Positions 1 to 7,327 are shown, counted from the stretch's first letter. The stretch: DNA of 28,474 nucleotides from Lachnospiraceae bacterium (GCA_004557975.1 SFEV01000033.1:1-28474); one strand, 5' to 3'. Translations and numbers: made by a program. The notes: a model not told the origin generated them from the sequence alone.

Positions 1-80
1 GAACACGAGGTAGATAGGGCAGAGGTGGAAGTGCGGTAACGCACGGAGCTGACTGCTACTAATAGGTCGCAAGCTTATCC
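1..80 (+). rRNA. 23S ribosomal RNA, 3' end (partial)
   Basis: The first 80 bases match the conserved 3' end of bacterial 23S rRNA: the helix with a GCGGTAACGC hairpin, then the segment GCTGACTGCTACTAATAGGTC and a closing CTTATCC. The gene begins before the window, so only its tail is present. The exact mature 3' end is uncertain by a few bases. It is followed on the same strand by three tRNA genes, with no recognisable 5S rRNA between. Confidence 0.9.
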
Positions 81-199
81 AGAAACGGAAGGGTAAAAAG
101 TTCAAAAAGGACTTGCAAAAATCGGATAGATATAGTATTCTGTATGTGGTTTTGAAGGTATGTGAGACAAAAGCATAGCTTCTGTGCGAAAGCACATAT
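81..199 (+). other. 23S to tRNA-Asn spacer, no 5S rRNA
   Basis: This transcribed spacer of about 120 bases separates the 23S tail from tRNA-Asn. It has a weak stem at 98-114 (AAGTTC against GGACTT with an A5 loop). It also has a compact hairpin at 183-196 (TGTGC, GAAA tetraloop, GCACA) just before tRNA-Asn, which could mark RNA processing. I see none of the conserved 5S rRNA sequence, and the spacer is about the size of 5S itself, so 5S plus its flanks would not fit. Confidence 0.5.
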
Positions 200-271
200 T
201 CCTCGATAGCTCAATGGTAGAGCATTCGGCTGTTAACCGAAGGGTTGTTGGTTCGAGCCCAACTCGGGGAG
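200..271 (+). tRNA. tRNA-Asn (GUU)
   Basis: A full cloverleaf can be drawn. The acceptor stem is TCCTCGA against TCGGGGA with one G-U pair. The anticodon stem is TTCGG/CCGAA with loop CTGTTAA, giving anticodon GUU. The T arm contains GGTTCGAGCCC. The 3' CCA is not encoded and must be added after transcription. Confidence 0.95.
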
Positions 272-284
272 TTTTTTCATATCA

Positions 285-356
285 GGCTCCTTGGTCAAGC
301 GGTTAAGACATCGCCCTTTCACGGCGGTAACACGGGTTCGATTCCCGTAGGAGTCA
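285..356 (+). tRNA. tRNA-Glu (UUC)
   Basis: The acceptor stem GGCTCCT pairs with AGGAGTC with one G-U pair. The anticodon stem is TCGCC/GGCGG around loop CTTTCAC, giving anticodon UUC. The T arm is ACGGGTTCGATTCCCGT. The CCA end is not encoded. It lies 13 bases after tRNA-Asn, so both are probably cut from one transcript. Confidence 0.95.
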
Positions 357-413
357 TTTCAGTGCTTGCCTGATGGAGTATCAATACAGTACTGAATGCA
401 TACAATATAATAT

Positions 414-485
414 GGCGCAGTAGCCAAGTGGTAAGGCAATGGTCTGCAACACCAGTATCCACCGGTTCAAATCCGGTCTGCGCCT
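414..485 (+). tRNA. tRNA-Cys (GCA)
   Basis: The acceptor stem GGCGCAG pairs perfectly with CTGCGCC. The anticodon loop CTGCAAC gives GCA. The anticodon stem has one imperfect outer pair. The T arm is ACCGGTTCAAATCCGGT. CCA is not encoded. It is the last RNA gene before the operon's terminator. Confidence 0.93.
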
Positions 486-490
486 CTACA

Positions 491-523
491 GGATCCGGAA
501 TAATTATTTCGGATCCTTTTTTT
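491..523 (+). terminator. Terminator of the rRNA/tRNA operon
   Basis: The stem GGATCCG / CGGATCC encloses a 12-base AT-rich loop and is followed at once by seven T. It starts five bases after tRNA-Cys, so it is the natural end of the rRNA-tRNA transcript. Confidence 0.88.
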
Positions 524-547
524 GCACAGTGCTGATCTACAACTTCT

Positions 548-592
548 GCGAAGAATGGGAACGGCGATCCGATCACCGTTCCCATTCTTCGC
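548..592. terminator. Long perfect hairpin between convergent units
   Basis: A 17-bp perfect inverted repeat (548-564 against 576-592; arm GCGAAGAATGGGAACGG) encloses an 11-base loop. Neither strand has a T tract right after it, so it is not a standard intrinsic terminator. It lies between the rightward tRNA operon and the leftward MFS gene. It could stop or protect the 3' end of the leftward transcript. Confidence 0.45.
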
Positions 593-628
593 TGATGTAT
601 TCTGAACTTTACTGATGCCCGTTGCTGT

Positions 629-1825
629 TTAATTTTCTCTGTGCTCTTTGCGCATCAGGTACAACAGCATGATGATTAATACGATTGGAAAAAGAATACC
701 GCTTAAGATGCCTGTCTTCATATTTCCGCCTGCCTGTCCTGAAACGAAGCCTACAACGGCAGGACCGCCGGAACAGCCCAGGTCACCGGCAAGGGCCAGG
801 AAAGCGAACATTGCAGTACCTCCTGCCGGAATATTTTTAGCTGACAGACTGAAGGAGCCTGGCCACATGACGCCGACGGAGAGACCGCAGAGCGCACAGC
901 CGAGCAGAGAGAGCAGCGGTGATGGGGACAGGGATGCCATCAGGTAGCTGATCAGGCAGAGGATGCCGCAGCAGAGCATGTATCGGTAGATTGATACCTT
1001 TTCACTGCATTTTGCGTAAACGATTCTGGCGATACCCATGAGTACAGCGAAAGCACAGGGACCTGCCAGATCACCGGCTGTTTTAGAGACATTCAGACCT
1101 GCTTCAGCAAAGGCAGATGCCCACTGGCTGATACCCTGCTCGCACGCTCCGGCACAAACCATCAGGACGATCATGAACCAGAACATCTGATTGCAGACAA
1201 GTTCTTTGATGGACATTCCCTCTCCCTCTTCCGTAAGAGAAGCGATGGGTACCTGCGTAAAATAAAATGTGTTGAGCAGCGGAACTATTGCCCACAGGCA
1301 GGCAAGCACGCGCCAGTTTTTGATGCCGAATACTGCAAAAAACAGTGTGGAGAGAAGAATGACAGCCGCATGTCCCCAGCAGTAAAAGGAATGCAGCAGT
1401 CCCATGGCAGCTTCTTTGCGCTTTGTCGGACATGCTTCCACGATCGGGCTGACGAGCACTTCAAGCAATCCTCCGCCGATGGCATAGATCATGACTGAGA
1501 CAAGCAGCCCGGCAAACGGGTCGGGGAATATGCCTGGCAAAACAGCGAGGGATACGAGCCCGACGCAGGAGAAGACCTGGGCCATGACAATGCAGACCCT
1601 GTATCCGATCTGGTCTACGAAACCTGCAGCAAAAAAGTCGACAATGAGCTGTACACCGAAGTTGAAGGTGATGAGCAGAGCGATTTTTTCCAGTGAAATT
1701 CCGAACTCCCGCTGGAAGGTCAGAAACAGCAGAGGAGCGAAATTGTTGACGATCGCCTGAATGATGTAGCCGGTGAAACAGGCATAAAGTGTGTGATTAT
1801 AATTTTCTCTGATTCTGGTTCTCAT
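629..1825 (-). CDS. MFS transporter
   Basis: The 398-residue protein has about twelve hydrophobic segments and the two-halves layout of the major facilitator superfamily, with a short charged central loop near residues 193-208 (EEGEGMSIKEL). The C-terminal half carries the small-residue helix FAFLALAGDLGCSGGPAV, reminiscent of FucP-like sugar/H+ symporters. The substrate cannot be told from sequence. I start at the ATG at 1825, which has AAAGGAC upstream. An in-frame ATG at 1879 would lie upstream of the predicted transcription start. It is transcribed divergently from the cupin gene, and the shared 200-bp gap may hold a common regulator site. It is probably a single-gene unit ending at the 548-592 hairpin. 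Confidence 0.85.
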   Translation of the reverse strand: MRTRIRENYNHTLYACFTGYIIQAIVNNFAPLLFLTFQREFGISLEKIALLITFNFGVQLIVDFFAAGFVDQIGYRVCIVMAQVFSCVGLVSLAVLPGIFPDPFAGLLVSVMIYAIGGGLLEVLVSPIVEACPTKRKEAAMGLLHSFYCWGHAAVILLSTLFFAVFGIKNWRVLACLWAIVPLLNTFYFTQVPIASLTEEGEGMSIKELVCNQMFWFMIVLMVCAGACEQGISQWASAFAEAGLNVSKTAGDLAGPCAFAVLMGIARIVYAKCSEKVSIYRYMLCCGILCLISYLMASLSPSPLLSLLGCALCGLSVGVMWPGSFSLSAKNIPAGGTAMFAFLALAGDLGCSGGPAVVGFVSGQAGGNMKTGILSGILFPIVLIIMLLYLMRKEHREN

Positions 1826-1868
1826 AAAATGTCCTTTCTCTGTATCCGTTTCCGGATGTGATATGGAA

Positions 1869-1897
1869 AGTTTATGCAATCAATTCGTCTCTGTCAA
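1869..1897 (-). promoter_or_regulatory. Promoter of the MFS gene
   Basis: On the minus strand a perfect TTGACA (1892-1897) stands 17 bases from TAAACT (1869-1874). Transcription would start near 1862, between the far ATG at 1879 and the chosen ATG at 1825. This supports the shorter protein. The -35 box overlaps a GTCAA-N9-TTGAC inverted repeat (1893-1911) that could be an operator. Confidence 0.6.
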
Positions 1898-1941
1898 GCA
1901 AATTAATTGACTTAAATTTTTGTGAAGAAAAGGGATTCAAG

Positions 1942-1970
1942 TTGACAATTTCTGGCTATTCTTTTATGAT
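1942..1970 (+). promoter_or_regulatory. Promoter of the cupin operon
   Basis: There is a perfect -35 TTGACA (1942-1947), a 17-base spacer and a -10 TATGAT (1965-1970). It lies about 50 bases upstream of the cupin start and back to back with the MFS promoter. It probably drives the cupin gene and possibly the three genes after it. Confidence 0.75.
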
Positions 1971-2022
1971 GAGGGTATTAAAATTGTGAAGTAAATTTGA
2001 AGAAAGAAGGGGAGTTATCAGT

Positions 2023-2376
2023 ATGGTCAGAAAGACGAAAACAGAAATAAAAAAGGAACTCCGAGGAGGAAGAGGTGAAGTGGAAATCCAGCATATCGTC
2101 TCACGTGAGGAGCTGAACGGACACGGCGATATGTATGCACTGGTGCGTCTGAAACCCGGCTGCAGTATCGGATATCATCAGCACATCGGGAATACGGAGC
2201 CATACTTTATTATAGAGGGGCACGGTATTTTCGTGGATCATGATGGTTCCAGAATTGAAGTGGGCCCCGGTGATGTGTGCTATATCGAAGTGGGAGAGAG
2301 CCATGGGATGGAAAATAATTCGGACCAGGATCTGGTGTTTATGGCACTGATATACAATGAATGTAAGTTTTATTGA
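2023..2376 (+). CDS. Cupin-domain protein
   Basis: This 117-residue single-domain cupin carries both conserved motifs. Motif 1 is GYHQHIGNTEPYFIIEG, with metal-ligand candidates H52, H54 and E59. Motif 2 is PGDVCYIEVGESHG, with H94. The full ligand set suggests a metal-binding beta-barrel that is an enzyme or a small-molecule sensor. Such small cupins are too diverse for a substrate to be named. GGGGAG eight bases upstream of the ATG fixes the start. It is the first gene after a strong promoter and 43 bases before the zinc-ribbon gene. It sits opposite the MFS gene, so a link to the transported compound is possible but only an inference. Confidence 0.88.
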   Translation: MVRKTKTEIKKELRGGRGEVEIQHIVSREELNGHGDMYALVRLKPGCSIGYHQHIGNTEPYFIIEGHGIFVDHDGSRIEVGPGDVCYIEVGESHGMENNSDQDLVFMALIYNECKFY

Positions 2377-2419
2377 TAATACAGAGGTAACTTTTAATTT
2401 TGTATGAGGTGGAATAAAG

Positions 2420-3286
2420 ATGAATTTTGATGAAATCAGTAAGAAAATTAAGAAAATCAGTAAGGATACAGTGACAGAAGTACAGAAAATGAACGAGGTA
2501 AGGCAGCTGAATTCGCGAATCAGCGAAGAAAAGAAGAAGATCAGCCGTATTTATACGGAGATGGGAAAAAAGCTTTATGATCTGTACAAGGACGCTCCTC
2601 TGGAAGGCTTTGAGGAGGATATCATGGCTATTGAGGAAGGATTCCGTCTGATGGATCTGCTTCAGGATCAGATACGCAATGTGAAGGGTGTTGTACTCTG
2701 TCCGTGCTGCAATATGGAGGTAGCTGCCACAGAGAGGTTCTGCTCCAACTGCGGCAGCAAGATGCCGGAGGTCATTACAGTGGAGGATACGGATGTGTAC
2801 GATTCTGTAATTGACACACAGGATGGTGTCACACTGGAAGCTGAGGCCGATGATACGGATACAGCAGCCGGTGGTGCAGAAGATGTATCGACGGGAGAAA
2901 TGACTGATGGGGCAGAGGAAATGGCTGATGGGGAAGAGAAAATAGCTGATGGCGCAGAGAAAATGGCTGGTGACGCAGAGGAAATGGATGGCGTCACAGA
3001 GGATGTATCAGGAGCCACGATTCCGGATGATGGAAAGACAGACATGGAAAAGGCCGTGGAGGAGATAGAGGAATCTGCCAGAACAGAAGCGCACAGTGAC
3101 TCTGAGGAAGCAGACCGGGATGAGGATACACAGGAGGAAACAGGTGTGAAGGATCATGGTGCAGACGGAATGGATGAGACGGCTGCCCGGGATGCTGTAA
3201 AAGCTGACATGGAGGAGGCGGTTGAGGCGCATCTGGAAGCTTCGGAAGACATGGATGAAGACGCGGAAAAAGCAGGCCGGGAATAA
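2420..3286 (+). CDS. Zinc-ribbon protein with acidic repeat tail
   Basis: The 288-residue protein has three parts. Residues 1-85 are a charged helical, probably coiled-coil segment (SKKIKKISKDTVTEVQK). Residues 94-111 form a zinc ribbon with two CxxC pairs (C94/C97 and C108/C111, reading CPCC and CSNC). From about residue 120 to the end is a very acidic low-complexity tail rich in Glu, Asp and Ala, with units of the type ADGAEKMA. There is no signal peptide or membrane segment, so it should be cytoplasmic. Helical-plus-zinc-ribbon proteins are common in clostridia and their role is unknown. GAGGTGG precedes the ATG. It lies between the cupin and the alcohol dehydrogenase with gaps under 50 bases, consistent with one transcript. 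Confidence 0.8.
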   Translation: MNFDEISKKIKKISKDTVTEVQKMNEVRQLNSRISEEKKKISRIYTEMGKKLYDLYKDAPLEGFEEDIMAIEEGFRLMDLLQDQIRNVKGVVLCPCCNMEVAATERFCSNCGSKMPEVITVEDTDVYDSVIDTQDGVTLEAEADDTDTAAGGAEDVSTGEMTDGAEEMADGEEKIADGAEKMAGDAEEMDGVTEDVSGATIPDDGKTDMEKAVEEIEESARTEAHSDSEEADRDEDTQEETGVKDHGADGMDETAARDAVKADMEEAVEAHLEASEDMDEDAEKAGRE

Positions 3287-3333
3287 GGATCGGGCAGTAT
3301 AAGTTTGAGGGGAAATGAAAGGAAGGGGCGAAA

Positions 3334-4410
3334 ATGTATTTTAATATACCCACCAGGATTTACAGTGAGAGAGATTGTGTCACAAAATATGGAAATGAGT
3401 GGACTTCTGCAGGCAGCCGGGCTCTGATTGTAACGGGAAAGAGTTCAGCGAAGAATGGGGCTCTTGATGATGTCAAAGCTGCTCTTGATGCGGCGGGCAG
3501 AACATACTGTATTTTTGATGAAACCGAGGAGAATCCTTCTATTGAGATGGTGATGAAGGTGCGTGAGCTTGGTATCCGGGAGCAGGTGGATTTTGTTGTC
3601 GGAATCGGCGGCGGCTCTCCGATGGATGCGGCCAAAGCCATTGCGCTGATGATAGCACAGAAGGACAAAGACGCAGATTACCTTTATCAGAAGGGAGACG
3701 ATACGGCACTTCCTGTAGTGGAGGTTCCGACGACATGCGGTACAGGTTCTGAAGTGACTCCGTACGCAATTCTGACGATCCATGCAAAGCGGACAAAGGC
3801 CAGTCTTCCGCACCGGATTTATCCTGTCTATGCCCTTGTGGACGGTAAATATCTGATGGGCGCCAGCCGCAGCATTCTTGTGAATACCGCTGTGGATGCA
3901 CTGGGCCACTTTATTGAGAGCTATATCAATACGAATGCAACAGATTTCAGCCGTATGATGTGTGAATACGGAATGGGTGTCTGGAGCAGCGCAAAGAATG
4001 TTCTGATCGGAGCGGGTGTTACGGCGGAGGAGTGTGACAGACTGCTGTTTGCATCTACACTGGCTGGTATGGCGATTACCCATACGGGTACATCCCTGCC
4101 CCACGGTCTCAGCTACTATCTGACGTATGAGAAAGGCATTCCCCATGGAAAGGCTGTAGGATATTTCCTGCCGGGATATCTTGCACAGGCAGGGCCTATG
4201 CTGCGCAGAAAGGTATTGAATCTGATCGGCTTTCCGGATGTACAGTATTTTACTTCCTTTATGCACAAGCTGATTGGACGGATGGATGTGGATGATGCTC
4301 TGCTGGACTGTGCGGTGAAGGGAATTATGACGAATGAGGCAAAACTGAAAAATGTTCCGTACACAGTTACGGAAGATGTGCTGTATAAGATCTGCAATAC
4401 GGCACGGTAG
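3334..4410 (+). CDS. Iron-containing alcohol dehydrogenase family protein
   Basis: This 358-residue group III (iron-dependent) alcohol dehydrogenase would reduce or oxidise an alcohol/aldehyde with NAD(P). The dinucleotide-binding stretch is GIGGGSPMDAAKA (residues 90-102). The second family signature is PTTCGTGSEVTPYA (132-145). The iron ligands D188, H192, H257 and H271 fit the family spacing (DALGH, PHGLS, PHGKA). It is slightly shorter than the typical 380-390 residues. The substrate cannot be assigned; related proteins include butanol, 1,3-propanediol, glycerol and lactaldehyde enzymes. GGAAGGGG precedes the ATG. It lies 47 bases after the zinc-ribbon gene and 49 before serine acetyltransferase. 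Confidence 0.9.
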   Translation: MYFNIPTRIYSERDCVTKYGNEWTSAGSRALIVTGKSSAKNGALDDVKAALDAAGRTYCIFDETEENPSIEMVMKVRELGIREQVDFVVGIGGGSPMDAAKAIALMIAQKDKDADYLYQKGDDTALPVVEVPTTCGTGSEVTPYAILTIHAKRTKASLPHRIYPVYALVDGKYLMGASRSILVNTAVDALGHFIESYINTNATDFSRMMCEYGMGVWSSAKNVLIGAGVTAEECDRLLFASTLAGMAITHTGTSLPHGLSYYLTYEKGIPHGKAVGYFLPGYLAQAGPMLRRKVLNLIGFPDVQYFTSFMHKLIGRMDVDDALLDCAVKGIMTNEAKLKNVPYTVTEDVLYKICNTAR

Positions 4411-4459
4411 AGTGCTGCAGGCCACATCAAAACAAAATATGTGGAAAGGGAATTTGAAA

Positions 4460-5401
4460 ATGAGTAAAGCGTATAAAGAGGAAATAGATACACTGGTGGG
4501 GGATATTCTGGAAAGTTATGAAAAATATCCTGATATTTGCAGTATAGATAAAGGCAACAGGCTGAATAAGGATATTATTATTGATATTCTGGAAGAAATA
4601 CGATGTGTGGTATTTCCGGGGTATTTTGAGGTGAAAAATCTCAATGCCGGGTCGATTGAGTATCATGTGGGGGAACTTCTGGAGGATATTCATTACCGAC
4701 TTGGCAAACAGGTGGCAAAGGCGCTTTATCATTCAGATAAAATCGAGGCTGAGGGCAGCAATTTCAGAGAAAAGGCGGAAGAGATTGTCAAAGCCTTTCT
4801 GAGACGGATTCCGGCGCTGAGGGAGATCCTGGCAACAGACGTTCAGGCGGCTTACGACGGCGATCCGGCTGCCTTTAATACAGATGAAGTTATTTTTTCA
4901 TATCCGGGTGTGTTTGCTATTACGGTGAACAGAATTGCACATGAACTGCATGTGCTGGGTGTACCGCTTATTCCGAGAATTATGACGGAGTATGCGCACA
5001 GCCTGACGGGAATCGATATTCACCCCGGGGCAACGATTGGAAGCTATTTTTTTATTGACCATGGTACGGGTGTGGTAATCGGCGAGACCACAGAGATCGG
5101 AAAAGGTGCGAAGATTTATCAGGGTGTTACGCTGGGCGCCCTTTCCACGCGCGGAGGACAGACGCTGCGCAATAAAAAGCGTCATCCTACGCTGGAGGAC
5201 AATGTCACTGTGTACTCCGGAGCCTCTATTCTCGGAGGAGAGACGGTGATCGGAGAGGGAGCCATCATAGGTTCCAACGCATTTATTACATCCTCCGTTC
5301 CGGGCGGTACACGCGTCAGCATTAAAAATCCGGAGCTTCAGTTCAAGGGGCGTGTGTGCATGACAGAGCTTGGACAGGAGGGCTTCTGGAAAGGAAACTG
5401 A
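4460..5401 (+). CDS. cysE: Serine O-acetyltransferase (CysE/EpsC type)
   Basis: The 313-residue protein should transfer acetyl from acetyl-CoA to L-serine, making O-acetylserine for cysteine synthesis in the cytoplasm. The N-terminal half is helical. The C-terminal half is a left-handed beta helix of hexapeptide repeats (HPGATIGSYFFIDHGTG, then GETTEIGKGAKIYQGVTLGA). The active-site His pair of the family fits H in IDIHPGA and H in FIDHGTG. It has the long N-terminal domain of EpsC-type clostridial enzymes rather than the compact CysE form. The start at 4460 follows GGAAAGGG; an in-frame ATG at 4352 lies inside the dehydrogenase gene and is rejected. It is the last gene before a hairpin at 5413. 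Confidence 0.92.
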   Translation: MSKAYKEEIDTLVGDILESYEKYPDICSIDKGNRLNKDIIIDILEEIRCVVFPGYFEVKNLNAGSIEYHVGELLEDIHYRLGKQVAKALYHSDKIEAEGSNFREKAEEIVKAFLRRIPALREILATDVQAAYDGDPAAFNTDEVIFSYPGVFAITVNRIAHELHVLGVPLIPRIMTEYAHSLTGIDIHPGATIGSYFFIDHGTGVVIGETTEIGKGAKIYQGVTLGALSTRGGQTLRNKKRHPTLEDNVTVYSGASILGGETVIGEGAIIGSNAFITSSVPGGTRVSIKNPELQFKGRVCMTELGQEGFWKGN

Positions 5402-5412
5402 CGAAACTTAAT

Positions 5413-5436
5413 GGGGCGAAAATATACTTTCGCCCC
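5413..5436. terminator. Hairpin between serine acetyltransferase and AEC permease
   Basis: A 9-bp perfect stem GGGGCGAAA / TTTCGCCCC has a 6-base loop, 11 bases after the acetyltransferase stop. No T tract follows on either strand, so termination would be weak. The position between two convergent genes supports a 3'-end role. Confidence 0.5.
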
Positions 5437-5510
5437 AGTCAAACGTAAAATATTCATGTGTTGTATTATGAGCTTGCAGGTATTTTTGTCCATTTGTCCC
5501 TTGACTCATA
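5437..5510. other. Intergenic tail of the convergent gap
   Basis: This non-coding 74 bp lies between the hairpin and the AEC stop codon. It contains a short inverted repeat, TATGAG (5467-5472) against CTCATA (5505-5510). I see no gene or promoter. It may be part of a dispersed intergenic repeat, which cannot be tested from one copy. Confidence 0.3.
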
Positions 5511-6431
5511 TTATGACAGAAAGAATTCCGCAGCATAGACGAACAGCGGTATGGTCGCCAGTGAGCAGACTGTGGTGAATGAATACAGTTCGGAATAATA
5601 TTTATAATTTTTACCGAAGCGCAGAGCAAACGCCGTGCCGGAGGCTGCTGCCGGACATGCGGCTGCCACCAGTATTGTATATTTCACTGTCAGAGAGACA
5701 GGCAGCGGGATCAGTGCGATCAGTATGACGGCAGGCATAAAGAGCAGCTTAAAAGCAGAAACAAAATAAACCTTTCTGTTTTTCAGCATGGCCGGAATGT
5801 CGGTCTGAGCGACGGAAATCCCGGCGATCAGCATGGCCAGCGGCGTATTCATTCCGCTGACGTAACTCAATGTGTCAGTGAGAACTTCAGGCAGGCGGAT
5901 GCGAAGGAAAAACAGGGCAAGTCCAACCAGGCTGGCAATGACCATCGGGGAGGTAAGCCCTTTTTTCAGTCCTTTCAGAGAGAGATTTCCTGTCATAAGG
6001 CCGACTCCATGAGTCCACGAAATAATATTGAAGACAGTCATATAGGCAGTCAGGTAGAGGACACCCTCGCCGCCGAGGATACTCTGCACCAGAGGGATTC
6101 CCACGAAGCCGCAGTTGGAGTACATTGCGGCAAAACGTTCGATGGAATATTCTTCATTATTTTTCTGGCGGATAATGACTGTGCTGAGGAAAATCATGAC
6201 CAGATGTGTCAGGATTGCCAGCAGGTAGGACAGAAGCAGGCCGCTGACGAGCTCCGGCCGGTATTCGATCTGCATGGATATGACGGCGAGCGCCGGGTTG
6301 ACCACCAGCAGCAGCAGGTTTGCGAGAATCTGGTTTCCGTGCTGGTCAACCAGCTTTTTCCGGTAACAGAAATAGCCGAGAAGAAGTATGAGGAGCATTT
6401 TTAAAATCTGCATTGTGATAATCTGAAACAT
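5511..6431 (-). CDS. AEC family transporter (auxin efflux carrier-like permease)
   Basis: This 306-residue integral membrane protein has about ten hydrophobic segments in two similar halves. That is the layout of the AEC family (PF03547), which carries organic acids such as malate or malonate in bacteria. Supporting stretches are a conserved Asn/Pro in the first helices (LLLLVVNPALAVI), NCGFVGIPLVQSILG after the first half, and AACPAAASGTAFALRFG near the end. The NCGFVGIPL motif is characteristic. AAAGGAT lies upstream of the ATG. It is a single leftward gene divergent from maf. The substrate is not known. Confidence 0.88.
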   Translation of the reverse strand: MFQIITMQILKMLLILLLGYFCYRKKLVDQHGNQILANLLLLVVNPALAVISMQIEYRPELVSGLLLSYLLAILTHLVMIFLSTVIIRQKNNEEYSIERFAAMYSNCGFVGIPLVQSILGGEGVLYLTAYMTVFNIISWTHGVGLMTGNLSLKGLKKGLTSPMVIASLVGLALFFLRIRLPEVLTDTLSYVSGMNTPLAMLIAGISVAQTDIPAMLKNRKVYFVSAFKLLFMPAVILIALIPLPVSLTVKYTILVAAACPAAASGTAFALRFGKNYKYYSELYSFTTVCSLATIPLFVYAAEFFLS

Positions 6432-6590
6432 GGCAGTATCCTTTCTGCGTTAAATATTGTGAAAATAAGTTAGCACTTTTCGACAGGAAAGTCCAGTACC
6501 GTTTAAATAAATGCTTATGAAATACAGTTTCTGTGCATCATGAAACGTGTTGCTGTCAACAGTAACAGTAACTGTTTGAGGAGGAATGAG

Positions 6591-7205
6591 ATGAAAAACA
6601 TAATTCTTGCTTCTGCGTCACCGAGGCGCAGAGAGCTTCTGGAACAGATTGGTCTGGAGTTTACGGTGATTCCCAGCCATGCAGAGGAGATTATCACAAA
6701 GGAGCTTCCGGGAGAAATTGTGGAAGAGCTCTCAAGACAGAAAGCGGAAGATGTGGCCAGGGATGTTGAGGATGGCATTGTGATCGGATCCGACACAATC
6801 GTCTGGCAGGACGGCCGCGTGATGGGGAAGCCTCACAGCCGTGAAGAGGCGCGTGATATGCTGCGCCGGATACAGGGAAACACGCATTCAGTGTTTACGG
6901 GAGTGACTGTGATTGTAAAGGACAGGGAAGCTGCAGAAAAAACACCGGAGGGAACTGTCCATACATTTTTCTGTGAGACAAAGGTGCACGTATATCCGAT
7001 GACGGAAGCAGAGACAGAAAAATACCTGGATTCCGGTGAGCCGATGGACAAGGCCGGGGCTTACGGTATCCAGGGGAAATTTGCTGCATGGGTATCCGGG
7101 ATTGAAGGCGATTATAACTGCGTGGTAGGGCTTCCGGTGGCCGCATTATGGCAGGTACTCAGACATTACGACTCCTCATCCGAAGAACAAAGAGTCACAA
7201 AGTGA
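6591..7205 (+). CDS. maf: Maf family nucleoside triphosphate pyrophosphatase
   Basis: This 204-residue Maf protein is a cytoplasmic house-cleaning enzyme that hydrolyses non-canonical or methylated (d)NTPs to monophosphates. The N-terminal LASASPRRRELL signature is intact, followed by GSDTIV with the catalytic Asp at D68 and GKPHSREEA. The C-terminal half has DKAGAYGIQG, which binds the nucleotide. The YhdE/Maf and YceF subtypes cannot be separated with certainty by eye. GAGGAGG seven bases upstream fixes the start; an ATG 51 bases earlier lacks such a site. The last codons, encoding about SSEEQRVTK, run into an inverted-repeat element, so the tail was probably altered by that insertion. Confidence 0.93.
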   Translation: MKNIILASASPRRRELLEQIGLEFTVIPSHAEEIITKELPGEIVEELSRQKAEDVARDVEDGIVIGSDTIVWQDGRVMGKPHSREEARDMLRRIQGNTHSVFTGVTVIVKDREAAEKTPEGTVHTFFCETKVHVYPMTEAETEKYLDSGEPMDKAGAYGIQGKFAAWVSGIEGDYNCVVGLPVAALWQVLRHYDSSSEEQRVTK

Positions 7206-7327
7206 CTCTTTGCGCGCCCGTGCGGGCACGCAAGTGCATATTCCCCTCCGCACGGGTCGCATCCTCACGGAGTGTTTTACGTTATAGGAAATCGCAATTT
7301 CCTATAACGTAAAAAACGTCTGTGAGG
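7188..7327. repeat. Composite inverted-repeat element joining maf and truA ends
   Basis: Several palindromes are packed into 140 bases. CAAAGAGTCAC/GTGACTCTTTG (7188-7212, 11 bp, AAA loop) spans the maf stop. GCCCG/CGGGC lies at 7216-7227. CCCGTGCGG (7217-7225) can instead pair with CCGCACGGG (7248-7256). An 18-bp perfect AT-rich stem with a CGCA loop occupies 7275-7314. CCTCAC (7263-7268) and GTGAGG (7322-7327) bracket that stem. The element supplies the end of maf and the last codons of truA. It looks like a REP/MITE-like intergenic repeat, although only one copy is visible here. It may also end both convergent transcripts. Confidence 0.6.

Noticed and set aside
319..585. An 88-codon reading frame over the tRNA-Glu to tRNA-Cys region on the minus strand
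   Set aside because: It lies antisense to two certain tRNA genes and a terminator and has no ribosome site.
1826..1879. A longer MFS protein starting at the ATG at 1879
   Set aside because: The predicted transcription start is near 1862, downstream of that ATG, and the ATG at 1825 has a good AAAGGAC site.
2668..3353. Minus-strand proline/serine-rich frames opposite the zinc-ribbon gene
   Set aside because: They are antisense reflections of the acidic repeat tail and have no start signals.
4352..4459. An upstream start for serine acetyltransferase at 4352
   Set aside because: It overlaps the dehydrogenase coding end by 59 bases with no ribosome site; the ATG at 4460 has GGAAAGGG.
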